The notes under the pieces are model-generated. The model saw only the letters and a program-made list of their open reading frames with translations. It was not told where the DNA came from and did not search any database. Positions 23,792-33,256 of a stretch of DNA of 64,000 bases are shown here, one piece after another. The stretch is from Sphingobacterium haloxyli (GTDB taxonomy: Bacteria; Bacteroidota; Bacteroidia; Sphingobacteriales; Sphingobacteriaceae). The stretch lies in NCBI RefSeq assembly GCF_002980525.1, contig NZ_PVBQ01000005.1, positions 1-64,000 of the forward strand, written 5' to 3'. The position numbers and the translations under genes are program-made. Each line of letters opens with the position of its first letter. Position 1 is the stretch's first letter.

Positions 23792-24080
23792 GATTCGATT
23801 AAAATGTTGTGGGGTATTAACATATTACTTCTTAAATTTACTATTTATTTCAGGATTATGAATGTTCGTTGGCATTAAAGGTCTGAACGATTTCTGTAAA
23901 TTTTCGTTTTATAGCAGCATTGCTCATCCGCTACTGGCTTTGGTATCGGTACACGCGCTGAGGCTTCTGTCGAATTTTCGGGACTGGGAAGCAAGTGGAA
24001 ATCAGTAAAAAAACGCTAAATACTACCGGACTGCAAAACGATAGATCCTCGCGAAATGTTCTTTTTATAAAAGTAAAGCT

Positions 24081-24206
24081 ATGAAAAAATTAGTTGGGCT
24101 CGTTCTTTTGGCAATATCATTAGGTATAGGTTCTTGTTCTGATCAAATGGGATTGGCCTTTTTTCATCATCTCAACAATGATGGCTTTAAGTGTATCGTT
24201 CACTAA
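24081..24206 (+). pseudogene. lipoprotein signal stub joined to the VIFHYPN-type repeat, copy 2
   Basis: 41 codons: a clean lipoprotein signal (MKKLVGLVLLAISLGIGSC) then the dispersed repeat ending NNDGFKCIVH. The mature part of the lipoprotein is missing. It resembles other end-to-end joins in this window. Confidence 0.45.
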
Positions 24207-24279
24207 ATGATTGTCTAAGCGTATTTTGGGAAGAATCGTCTGTATTCTAGATATTTTGTTAAATTTACAGATTATACTT

Positions 24280-24873
24280 ATGGTAGAAAAAAATGTCATC
24301 GATGAGAAGGAACTCCTGTTACGCCTACAGCAGGGCGATCGTATGGCATTTGAAAAGATTTATCATATATACGCGCCACGACTTGCCGTAAAGCTATCGC
24401 AGCTCGTTAAATCCGAAGAAATTTCCCAGGATCTCTTGCAGGATATCTTCATGAAGATCTGGCAAATGCGTCGAGAAGTGGATGTAGAGCGTTCTTTTGG
24501 CGCACTGCTCTACACCATGGCAGCCAACCTATCCAATAATGCCTTTCGAACGGCGGTGCGCGAACAAAACCGACGGATGTATGCCTACCCACAGCAGTCC
24601 TATACTCATATTGAAGAGAACATACAATACGAAGAAACAAACAAACTGTTGGAAGAGGCTCTTTCCACGCTCAGTGACAGGCAACGTGAGGTATACATAC
24701 TGCACAAGCTTGAGGGAAAAAGTTATAAAGAAATCGCTGACTTACTTCAAATCAGCCATTCTGCAATCAACCAGCATCTTCAACTGGCAAACAAGTATAT
24801 CCGTGCATTTATGCAATCGCGCTTACCACATTTGCTCATGTTGCTCGCTCCGGTATTGGTAGACAATTATTAA
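24280..24873 (+). CDS. ECF RNA polymerase sigma factor (PUL 1)
   Basis: About 197 aa from the ATG at 24280 (MVEKNVIDEKELLLRLQQGD). Region 2 is AFEKIYHIYAPRLAVKLSQL with SQDLLQDIFMKIWQMR; region 4 is LSDRQREVYILHKLEGKSYK, then EIADLLQISHSAINQHL. It is the Bacteroidota sigma-70 family type paired with FecR-like anti-sigma factors. The FecR gene follows at 25056, then susC/susD and glycoside hydrolases, so it likely activates this locus when the SusC STN domain signals substrate. The frame is open up to 24211, but the upstream residues look non-coding. Confidence 0.9.
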   Translation: MVEKNVIDEKELLLRLQQGDRMAFEKIYHIYAPRLAVKLSQLVKSEEISQDLLQDIFMKIWQMRREVDVERSFGALLYTMAANLSNNAFRTAVREQNRRMYAYPQQSYTHIEENIQYEETNKLLEEALSTLSDRQREVYILHKLEGKSYKEIADLLQISHSAINQHLQLANKYIRAFMQSRLPHLLMLLAPVLVDNY

Positions 24874-25055
24874 TAAAGACCTTCAGAGGTCCCAATTGAT
24901 CTTAAACAAGCTTGATATATAGTTCGTAACACGAATACCAAAAAAATAACCAATTAATAATCAGTATTGTATAAAAATATTTTATTTTTTTTCATTTTAG
25001 ACCTGTTACTTTTTCGCGTAGTGGTGTATTGTAAATAGAGGGATTATAAACCAAT

Positions 25056-26249
25056 ATGTCCAACATGGAAAAGAAAACGCCTATTCAAAGGCTATTTCAA
25101 AAATATATCGATGAAACGATCGATAAAAACGAATTAGCGGAACTGACGGGTTATGTGAATTCGGAGGAATACGATTCCCTTTGGCGGGAGTTGTTGGAAG
25201 CCTATTATCAAAACAGCAATCAAAAAATCCCGGACATTTTACAGCGAAAATCAATTTCTATCGTAAATGATACATGGAAACAGATCAATCAGCAACTTGA
25301 TCGGCAGTTACCTGTTAAACAAATCCGTACCGGTCGCATTGCAAAATTATATAAATATGCTGCAGCTGTTTTCATACTCTTCGCATTCTCCGGCATTTGG
25401 TATTACTATAAGTATGACCGTCAAAATCGGAATGATATCCTGTCGGAAGCTCAGGATATACAACCCGGTACCAACCGTGCTACCTTGATCCTTTCCGATG
25501 GACAAACCATCGACCTTAGCGAGAGCCAAAATGGCTTAGTGATCAATGAAAAAGGAATTTCCTATAACGACGGCACATCGATTTTGCAAACCAATGATAT
25601 CCAAATCGCTACGGTTACCACACCACGTGCCGGACAATATCAAGTTACATTACCCGATGGCAGTAAAGTTTGGCTGAACGCAGCGAGTACACTTACGTAT
25701 CCAACGCAATTTAGTGGAGATGAACGTCGCGTTGAACTAAAAGGGGAAGGATATTTTGAGGTTAAAGCTTTTCGGTCATCTATTTCTATGCCTTTCATTG
25801 TAGCTACTGGAGAACAGGAAGTGAAAGTCTTAGGAACGCAGTTCAACGTAAAAGCTTATCAGGATGAAACCGCTATCCAAACAACATTGGTTGAGGGTAA
25901 GGTGCGTATCACCACGGCACAGGGAACCCCGCTTGATTTATCTCCAGGGATGCAATCCAATCTGGAAGGACAACGATTATCGGTGACAAAAGTCAATACC
26001 GAAGATTATACCGCTTGGAAAGAGGGCCTTATCGTGCTCGAAAGACAATCTATAGCAGATATTCTGCAACAACTGGAGCGTTGGTATGACGTAGAGTTTA
26101 CGTGTCAAAAAGGGACCAACTTACCAAGCAAAACCCTTTCGGGTGAGGTATTCCGAGATCTTCCTTTATCTGTCTTGTTACAGGCTCTGGAAGAGCAGAC
26201 AAATCTTAGATTCGAACGTAAAGAAAGGAGGATTATGGTCAAGAACTGA
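25056..26249 (+). CDS. FecR-family anti-sigma factor with DUF4974 (PUL 1)
   Basis: 397 aa. The cytoplasmic anti-sigma domain spans about 1-95 and one membrane helix about 98-118 (YKYAAAVFILFAFSGIWYYY). The periplasmic FecR domain follows (TPRAGQYQVTLPDGSKVWLN; VELKGEGYFEVK), then a C-terminal DUF4974 (ILQQLERWYDVEF ... LSGEVFRDLPL). It holds the ECF sigma factor until the TonB-dependent SusC signals. Another in-frame ATG lies three codons in. Confidence 0.9.
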   Translation: MSNMEKKTPIQRLFQKYIDETIDKNELAELTGYVNSEEYDSLWRELLEAYYQNSNQKIPDILQRKSISIVNDTWKQINQQLDRQLPVKQIRTGRIAKLYKYAAAVFILFAFSGIWYYYKYDRQNRNDILSEAQDIQPGTNRATLILSDGQTIDLSESQNGLVINEKGISYNDGTSILQTNDIQIATVTTPRAGQYQVTLPDGSKVWLNAASTLTYPTQFSGDERRVELKGEGYFEVKAFRSSISMPFIVATGEQEVKVLGTQFNVKAYQDETAIQTTLVEGKVRITTAQGTPLDLSPGMQSNLEGQRLSVTKVNTEDYTAWKEGLIVLERQSIADILQQLERWYDVEFTCQKGTNLPSKTLSGEVFRDLPLSVLLQALEEQTNLRFERKERRIMVKN

Positions 26250-26273
26250 AACTCTTATGTGTTTGTTTCTGTC

Positions 26274-26307
26274 AAAAAAAGCCGTAGGTGCTACGAACAT
26301 CTACGGC
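26274..26307 (-). terminator. hairpin between fecR and susC, oriented as an antisense terminator (PUL 1)
   Basis: Seven A (26274-26280), then GCCGTAG (26281-26287), 13 bases, CTACGGC (26301-26307). Read on the minus strand it is a stem followed by seven T, a canonical terminator facing against the operon. On the sense RNA it is still a stable hairpin. An equivalent element sits at the same place in PUL 2. Confidence 0.55.
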
Positions 26308-26379
26308 TCGATGTCAGGCAAACAAAAAATCAAATTGCGAAAATTGAACTTTTATTAACTAACCTAACAAGACAAAGGT

Positions 26380-29300
26380 ATGCATTTAATTTCTCTTGTC
26401 AAGTGGTGCTGGTCTCTGTTCTGGCGTAGCATCGTGCTTGACATCAACAAACCATCAGCTGTTGGCAATATAATGAAGCTTATCGTATTTCTAATATTGA
26501 TATTCACCCTACAGGCATCGGCAGATGCATCAGCACAACGTGTGTCTATATCCGTTAAAAACCAACCTCTCAAGATCGTCCTCAAAGAACTACGCAAACA
26601 GAGCGGATATTCTTTCATCTACGGTGATCAAGACTTAAAGCGAGCAAAACACATTACCTTACAGGTAAATGGAAAGGAAATACTGGAAATACTCCCGGCC
26701 CTATTCAAAGATCAACCATTAAATTATTCCGTGAACGGAAAGATCATCAGTATCAAGCCAAAGCCCCTTCCACAGCGGACCGAGGGATTGACCCAAAATA
26801 TCGGTCTACTACAACAACATTCGATTGTCGGCCGGGTGACAGACGAAAAAGGAAACATACTGGAGGGAGTTACCGTACGTGTGAAAGGAACTAATGTGGC
26901 GACGACGACCGATCCAAATGGCAATTACGAAATCCGAATTCCCGACGGTGCGGATACACTTACTTATTCCATTATGGGCTTTGAGCCTTTTGCGTGGCAC
27001 ATCAATGAACAGACCGTCGTCAATGTTTCATTAAAAACAATAATTAGTAATCTGGATGAAGTTGTGGTGATTGGATATGGAGTAACAAAAAAAAGCGATC
27101 TGACGGGAGCGGTTGTCCGTGCTGACTTAACTGCTATGCAAAATTCGCCGAATGTCAACATCGGACAGGCGCTTAAAGGCGTGGTGCCCGGACTGAATGT
27201 CGGAACCACTTCTAAGGCAGGTGATGCGCCTTCGATCACTATCCGAGGCCGTAATACGATTTCAGGAACTACCGCACCACTGATTGTTCTTGATGGAATC
27301 ATTTTTCGGGGGAGTCTTACTGATATTAATCCTTCCGATATTGAATCTGTTGATATATTGAAAGATGCAAGTAGTGCAGCAGTCTATGGTTCACAGGCAT
27401 CCAACGGGGTCATGATGATTACAACCAAAACCGCCCAAACACTCTCTAAACCAATCATTCAATACAGTGGAAACCTGTCGGCCCAACAATTAATGAATTC
27501 GAAACTTAAACCGTTGGGCCGCGAGGGATACCTAGCGCAACTTGCAAACGCCGATTTACCAAACAGCAGGACGGGAACCGATCTATTGGAGAAAAACCCA
27601 GAATGGAATCCGGCTTTTTTTAGGGAATCGGTTGCTTCTGGATACTTAGCGGGTACTGAGGTTGATTGGATGGACTTAATGTCCGTAAATACGCCGTATA
27701 TTCAGAATCATAACGCCAGCGTCCAAGGGAAAAACGAACTCGCATCGTACTTTCTTTCTTTCGGGTATACTGATCAACAAAATTTAATTATAAATGATAA
27801 GTACAAAAGACACAATGTTCGGGTCAACATAGACGCTAAAATAACCGATTGGTTAAAGATAGGAAGCCAATCTTTCTTCACTTCGAGCGATGTCTCAGGA
27901 GAAAATCCATCATTTTATGAAATTTGGCGTATCGGTCCCCTGAGTTCTCCCTACAACGCTGATGGCAATCTCATCGACATGTTAGATATCGGGTCTACCA
28001 ACCCGTTGTTGGTTGCAGGGAATCCCAATGAGGATGTAAGGTATAACCTAACCGGCAATTTTTATAGTGATCTAAAGATCCCTTTTATCAAAGGATTAAG
28101 TTATAGGCTCAATTATTCGCGAAACCTAACATGGAGGAAGTATTTTAGTTTTGATCCATATGTGAACGGCATGTTGGGTGCTGGCTCTAAGAATTATGAT
28201 AGTGAATACGCATGGACGCTGGATAACATTCTAAGCTATCAACGTAATTTTGGTTTACATGCTGTAAATGCCACGATGGTTTATGGGTCGGAAAAACGAG
28301 GTTTTGACTTCACTGACGCGTTAGCCAAAAACTTCACGAACCAAACCCTAGGTTACAACTATCTCCAAGCGGGTCAAGGTGATCAAAATGAAATCAGATC
28401 AGGAGCATGGGAAGAAGCAAGTCTATACGCAATGGCTAGAGTAGGTTACACTTACAATAGCCGCTATATTTTGACCGCCACGATACGTCGCGATGGCTTT
28501 TCAGGCTTTGGCAAGAATTATAAAATAGGTCATTTTCCGTCGGTGGCAATGGCGTGGCAGATCGGAGAAGAACGGTTCATTAAAGACAATCTCGGCTGGA
28601 TCGACAACTTGAAAATAAGGACTTCTTATGGATCAAGTGGGAACCGTACCGGAGGGAGATACGCTACTTTGGCTCGCATGTCGACCGAAATACCCTTCAA
28701 AGGCGGATATGGGAGACAGCCAGGTGGGTATCTCTACGGCGATGGCGCAACCCCCGAATTGACGCAAGCTGTAAGTACCATGTCAAATCATGATTTACGG
28801 TGGGAAAGCACTACGTCGCTGAATATCGGCTTAGATTTCAGTCTGTTGGACGGACGACTGTTCGGAAGTTATGACCATTACCGTTCAAATACCCAAAATT
28901 TACTCTATGAACTGCCTATCCCTAATATGAATGGGCTGTTTCCCGATGGAAATGGTGTTGCAAGTGTAACGGCAAACATCGGTAAGTTACGAAATGTCGG
29001 TCATGAGTTTTCGATTTCGGGCCTGCCTATACGGAACGATGCATTCGAATGGCAAATAGGTGTCAATTTTTCGCGAAATCGTAATAAAGTTGTTAGCATA
29101 CTCGGGTTGGATACCGACAATGATGGTAGAGAGGATGATTTAGTTTCTGCCGGAATTTTTATGAATCAGCCGTTGGGTGTGGTATACGACTACAATATTA
29201 TTGGCATGTGGCAGATCGATGATTACAACAATGGTGTAATACCCAATAATTTTACCTATGGCACCTATAAAATTGAAGATATCGACAATGATGGCAGCTA

Positions 29301-29817
29301 CACTCCCGATAAGGACCGAAGGATATTGGGATATACTGATCCTGATTTTTATTTCAGCATTCAACAGGCTTTCAGATATCGTGCGTTCGAACTACGGGTA
29401 TTTATTAATTCTGTGCAAGGTGGATCGCAGTATTATTACGGCAGGCCTGCATCTGCGCAGCCAGACCCTAACCAAATGAAAAACTATGCCTACTTTGATT
29501 ATGATTATTGGACGCCCGAAAATCCAGATGCTAAGTACAGACAACTTGGATTCATGACTTCATTTTTAGGTCCCAGTTTTTCACCCTATGTGCAACGGAG
29601 TTTTGTTCGGTTGCAGGATCTCTCGCTTTCGTATCGTTTACCCAAATCATTGCTAAACAAAATAGGCGTACATAACTTTAGGGTTTTTGCTAGCGGCACG
29701 AACTTACTGACAATTACGAAATGGGAAGGATGGGATCCAGAAGCGAATCAAGGCTTTGATTTCCCGAATTATCCCACATTGAAAAGCTTCACAGCTGGTT
29801 TAAATTTTGACTTCTAA
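26380..29817 (+). CDS. SusC/RagA TonB-linked outer membrane protein with STN domain (PUL 1)
   Basis: 1145 aa. A signal region lies about 25-50. The STN signalling domain spans about 50-125 (VSISVKNQPLKIVLKELRKQ; FKDQPLNYSVNGKIISI). A carboxypeptidase-D-like beta-sandwich follows (about 145-220, VGRVTDEKGNILEGVTVRVK), then the SusC signature and plug (DEVVVIGYGVTKKSDLTGAV), then a 22-strand barrel to the end (FTAGLNFDF). It imports oligosaccharide with the SusD at 29829, 11 bases downstream. The STN domain fits the sigma/FecR pair upstream. It has a longer than usual N-terminus before the signal (MHLISLVKWCWSLFWRSIVL), so the true start may be the Met at 26473 (MKLIVFLIL). Confidence 0.95.
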   Translation: MHLISLVKWCWSLFWRSIVLDINKPSAVGNIMKLIVFLILIFTLQASADASAQRVSISVKNQPLKIVLKELRKQSGYSFIYGDQDLKRAKHITLQVNGKEILEILPALFKDQPLNYSVNGKIISIKPKPLPQRTEGLTQNIGLLQQHSIVGRVTDEKGNILEGVTVRVKGTNVATTTDPNGNYEIRIPDGADTLTYSIMGFEPFAWHINEQTVVNVSLKTIISNLDEVVVIGYGVTKKSDLTGAVVRADLTAMQNSPNVNIGQALKGVVPGLNVGTTSKAGDAPSITIRGRNTISGTTAPLIVLDGIIFRGSLTDINPSDIESVDILKDASSAAVYGSQASNGVMMITTKTAQTLSKPIIQYSGNLSAQQLMNSKLKPLGREGYLAQLANADLPNSRTGTDLLEKNPEWNPAFFRESVASGYLAGTEVDWMDLMSVNTPYIQNHNASVQGKNELASYFLSFGYTDQQNLIINDKYKRHNVRVNIDAKITDWLKIGSQSFFTSSDVSGENPSFYEIWRIGPLSSPYNADGNLIDMLDIGSTNPLLVAGNPNEDVRYNLTGNFYSDLKIPFIKGLSYRLNYSRNLTWRKYFSFDPYVNGMLGAGSKNYDSEYAWTLDNILSYQRNFGLHAVNATMVYGSEKRGFDFTDALAKNFTNQTLGYNYLQAGQGDQNEIRSGAWEEASLYAMARVGYTYNSRYILTATIRRDGFSGFGKNYKIGHFPSVAMAWQIGEERFIKDNLGWIDNLKIRTSYGSSGNRTGGRYATLARMSTEIPFKGGYGRQPGGYLYGDGATPELTQAVSTMSNHDLRWESTTSLNIGLDFSLLDGRLFGSYDHYRSNTQNLLYELPIPNMNGLFPDGNGVASVTANIGKLRNVGHEFSISGLPIRNDAFEWQIGVNFSRNRNKVVSILGLDTDNDGREDDLVSAGIFMNQPLGVVYDYNIIGMWQIDDYNNGVIPNNFTYGTYKIEDIDNDGSYTPDKDRRILGYTDPDFYFSIQQAFRYRAFELRVFINSVQGGSQYYYGRPASAQPDPNQMKNYAYFDYDYWTPENPDAKYRQLGFMTSFLGPSFSPYVQRSFVRLQDLSLSYRLPKSLLNKIGVHNFRVFASGTNLLTITKWEGWDPEANQGFDFPNYPTLKSFTAGLNFDF

Positions 29818-29828
29818 CAATTTAGGTT

Positions 29829-31514
29829 ATGAAAATATTAATTCGAAATATCGCATTGATTATACTATTGAGTTCATGCAACGAGGAAAAATGGTTACAG
29901 GAAGAACCATTGGATTTTTATTCGCCGGAGAACTCTTATCGTACTATTGGTCAATTCCAACACTCCGTCAATTATCTTTATGATAATCTCCGTAACCTCT
30001 ACTGGAGCAGGGCACAAAATATCCCCGACGCATTTTTTACTCCTAGCGATTTTTGCTTCTTCAGCTATGACTTTCCTAATGCCCAGTTGAACAATCTTTC
30101 GACATTTCTCATGGCAACCACCGTTACGCCGCAGAAACTCTGGACAGTTTGTTATAATCAAATAAACAGTGCAAATACAATTCTCAATCGACTGCAATTG
30201 GCGGACCAGATCAGTGAGGCAGAAAAGGGGACCATCCGTGGACAGGCTTTGTTTTTCCGTGCGTTCGCGTATCGTGTTTTAGCAAACTACTACGGGGGCG
30301 TTCCGATAAGCTTGGAAGAGATAACCGTTGCGAAACGGGATTACGTTCGGGCTACACGAGCTGAGGTTTATGACCAATGCCGTTCGGACTTGGAAGAAGC
30401 AGAACAACTGCTTGCCAATATTGATCAGGTGGCTGACGGGAAGGTAAGTAAACAGGCGGTACAGCACCTGCTGACGGAAATTTATATCAGTTTGGAAAGA
30501 TACACGGATGCAATCAATACCGCAAGTGCCATCATCTCTCTGCCTCAGATGGGTTTAATGACGCAACGGTTCGGCTCTCGAAAAGGCGAGCAGGGAAATG
30601 TCTACTGGGACCTCTTTCAGGCAAACAATCAAAATCGGACAAGTGGCAACTCGGAGAGCATATTTGTGTTGCAATACGATTTCCAGAATCCGGGGTCAAA
30701 TTACAGCGCGGAATATCCCCGCTATTTTTTGCCTGCTTATTTTTCCGTACAAGTTGAAGCAAACTCCGGCAACATGACCTTGGCATTTCCTGATATCACT
30801 GCGGAAAAAGGTGGAAGAGGTATTGGCTCTAACCATGGTACGCATTATTTCTTCAATGAGCTGTGGGGAACCGATTTGAATCGTGACTTGAGGGCGACAG
30901 AACCGATGATCGTCCGGGACTTTCGGATTGATAATCGCGATGCAAAAGGATTTGGCCAATGGCTGGTAAAGGATGGCTGGCTCAGAACAGCGGACACGCT
31001 CCTTAACTTCTTTCCCTTTATCATGAAAGGAAGCCGTGTGGGGGATTTCCCCCAACAATCGTATGCTCGAAACAGCGATGGATCTATTAAAACTACGCCT
31101 TTGGGCGAACACGTCATCCTTAACAGTTCGGGACTCGCTAACGGCTCTTTCAAAGACGAATACGCTTTTCGTCTCGCTGAGACATACTTACTCAGAGCAG
31201 AAGCCTATTTAGGAAATAACGAAAAACAGAAGGCACTTGCCGATATTAATATTATTCGTCAACGGGCAAACGCAACATTGGCAGTAGAATCTGATATAAC
31301 TGTTGACTATATCCTTGAGGAACGATTGCGAGAACTCTATATGGAAGAGTGGCGTACAATGACTTTGTGCCGGCTGGGTAAGAACGTAGAACGAACCAGA
31401 AAGTATAATCCGGCAGGTTTTAATGTCGGTGATCACCAGAATCTCTGGCCGATTCCCTATGGTGAAATCGAGAAAAACATCTTTGCCGAGTTGACTCAGA
31501 ACGACGGGTACTAA
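29829..31514 (+). CDS. SusD/RagB nutrient-binding lipoprotein (PUL 1)
   Basis: 561 aa. The lipoprotein signal with Cys is at about residue 17 (IALIILLSSCNEE). The TPR-rich SusD fold has the usual ENSYRTIGQFQHSVNYLY start, AFAYRVLANYYGGVPISLEE, and the C-terminal AETYLLRAEAYLGNNEKQKA and LEERLRELYMEEWRTMTLCR. It lies on the cell surface and caps the SusC channel. It is followed by two polysaccharide-degrading enzymes. Confidence 0.95.
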   Translation: MKILIRNIALIILLSSCNEEKWLQEEPLDFYSPENSYRTIGQFQHSVNYLYDNLRNLYWSRAQNIPDAFFTPSDFCFFSYDFPNAQLNNLSTFLMATTVTPQKLWTVCYNQINSANTILNRLQLADQISEAEKGTIRGQALFFRAFAYRVLANYYGGVPISLEEITVAKRDYVRATRAEVYDQCRSDLEEAEQLLANIDQVADGKVSKQAVQHLLTEIYISLERYTDAINTASAIISLPQMGLMTQRFGSRKGEQGNVYWDLFQANNQNRTSGNSESIFVLQYDFQNPGSNYSAEYPRYFLPAYFSVQVEANSGNMTLAFPDITAEKGGRGIGSNHGTHYFFNELWGTDLNRDLRATEPMIVRDFRIDNRDAKGFGQWLVKDGWLRTADTLLNFFPFIMKGSRVGDFPQQSYARNSDGSIKTTPLGEHVILNSSGLANGSFKDEYAFRLAETYLLRAEAYLGNNEKQKALADINIIRQRANATLAVESDITVDYILEERLRELYMEEWRTMTLCRLGKNVERTRKYNPAGFNVGDHQNLWPIPYGEIEKNIFAELTQNDGY

Positions 31515-31568
31515 CTAGCGGTGTATGGAATAAAACTAAAAGATTGTAAATAGTAAGCAAAAATAAAT

Positions 31569-33161
31569 ATGAAAATACAGGTCATTTTTCTTGTACTAGT
31601 GTCGCTTTCAACTAGTGTCTCCTCACAGACATCGTTTATTGTCGATACGGAGGAGAAAATAGGTGAAAATCACTTCTTTTGGAAAGCAGCAGGGCACGAC
31701 TTCTTGTTTAGTATGGCACATAACGAAGCGGGGCAGTACCTTCTTTCACGAATTCAGGAACATAATTCAATTAAGTATTTACGAACCCATTTTACCTTTA
31801 GCAACGATTCGATAAGAGGTGGAAATGTTGTGGTGCATAGGCAGGACGGAACCTATACTTATGATTTTTCAAAAGTAAACAACACGTTTCGCACCTATCT
31901 TGCTCATGGAGTCAAACCTATTATCGAATTCGATTTTTTTCCGAATGGCTTTGCAAAATCGCTGGGAGACAATATCAATAGCGAGGGCTTTGTGGGACGG
32001 AATGCCGAACCCCGAGACTGGGACGAATGGGAACATCTTTTGCGATCGTTTATGGAGAACCTGATAGTTCATTTCGGGAAAGAAGAGATGCGAACATGGT
32101 ATTATGAAGTATGGAACGAACCCGACGGATGGCCAACAGAACACCTGCCCGTCTTTTATCGACTATACGACGTTTTTGCCCACGTTGTTAAATCGTACGA
32201 TCGGGATTTTCGTGTCGGGGGGCCTGCTACCTTCAGCCTTGTTGTCTTGAAGTCGTTCTTAGACCACGTACATGGAGGAACCAATTTTGTGACCGGAGAA
32301 ACCGGCTCTCCGATTGATTTCATCTCGCACCATATTTACGGATTGTCTGGGTCGTGGCTAGCCAACCCGCCGGAAATAGTGCCCCAAGTAAGCCGATTCT
32401 CTCAAGAGCTTCTCTGGATAAAACGGCTCAAAGACAAATACGATGGATTTGAAGAGGTAGAGTTTCACCTCAACGAATGGGGCGTATGTTCTCATTTCGA
32501 ACGAACTTATGCCAAACATCCGCAATTAGAATACCGGAACAATGAATTTTCTCCACTATTTCTTACAAAACTAGTTGACTGTTTATACGCTATCGAAGAC
32601 AACTATGACTTTAAAACTTCCTTAATGCTTTATTGGGGGTTCTCCTGGGAAGACCAAAAGGAAAAAATGTTTTTGGGGAATCGGGAATTGACAACGGGCG
32701 GACATATACCGAAGCCCATATTAACAGGATTCGAATTCCTATCGATGCTTCAAAGGGAGAGACTCAAAGTACACGGTATCTACCCAGGCAAACGCCTAGG
32801 TATTCTCGCTACGAAAGGCGAAAAATCGCTAGCGTTTATTGTTTATAACTTTAACGAAACGGATGACGATCTTTCCCTTACGGATTCAGTTTTGGTAAAC
32901 TTGGAAAAACTACAGCCCAATAGGAAATACAATACAAAGGTATATCACTTAGACCGTGAACATAATAATACTTTCACACAGTGGAAGCAAGCAGGTAGCC
33001 CGTTAAACCCCAACCAACTGGCAACGGAATGGTTCGACCATGCCAGATCGCTAAGTTTCACGGGCCACTTACTCGGAGCCGATAAAGAAGGGAATATGAC
33101 CGTTGGCATTGAGCTGCCACGTCATAGCATGCAACTCTATATTATCGAATTAGCCGATTAA
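31569..33161 (+). CDS. GH39-family glycoside hydrolase, probable beta-xylosidase
   Basis: 530 aa with a signal peptide (MKIQVIFLVLVSLSTSVSSQ). It is a clan-A TIM barrel: the acid/base is in EVWNEPDGW (Glu184) and the nucleophile in FHLNEWG (Glu303), with the FISHHIYG strand between. The C-terminal beta-sandwich (about 400-530) is typical of GH39. Characterised family members are mostly beta-xylosidases or alpha-iduronidase-like enzymes. Adjacent GH115 favours xylan. The product is probably periplasmic. Length fits the family. Confidence 0.85.
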   Translation: MKIQVIFLVLVSLSTSVSSQTSFIVDTEEKIGENHFFWKAAGHDFLFSMAHNEAGQYLLSRIQEHNSIKYLRTHFTFSNDSIRGGNVVVHRQDGTYTYDFSKVNNTFRTYLAHGVKPIIEFDFFPNGFAKSLGDNINSEGFVGRNAEPRDWDEWEHLLRSFMENLIVHFGKEEMRTWYYEVWNEPDGWPTEHLPVFYRLYDVFAHVVKSYDRDFRVGGPATFSLVVLKSFLDHVHGGTNFVTGETGSPIDFISHHIYGLSGSWLANPPEIVPQVSRFSQELLWIKRLKDKYDGFEEVEFHLNEWGVCSHFERTYAKHPQLEYRNNEFSPLFLTKLVDCLYAIEDNYDFKTSLMLYWGFSWEDQKEKMFLGNRELTTGGHIPKPILTGFEFLSMLQRERLKVHGIYPGKRLGILATKGEKSLAFIVYNFNETDDDLSLTDSVLVNLEKLQPNRKYNTKVYHLDREHNNTFTQWKQAGSPLNPNQLATEWFDHARSLSFTGHLLGADKEGNMTVGIELPRHSMQLYIIELAD

Positions 33162-33256
33162 ACGCTTGATAAAGCGTATAAAAATATGATAAAAAGCTAA
33201 TTTCGGACTAGTGGTTGTTTTTATTGTTTCGGTTGAATAATAGAATAAGCAATTCG

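Noticed and set aside
26260..26310. Hairpin between fecR and susC read as a normal terminator of the sigma/fecR transcript
   Set aside because: On the sense strand the A-run precedes the stem and no T-run follows, so it does not fit termination of that transcript.
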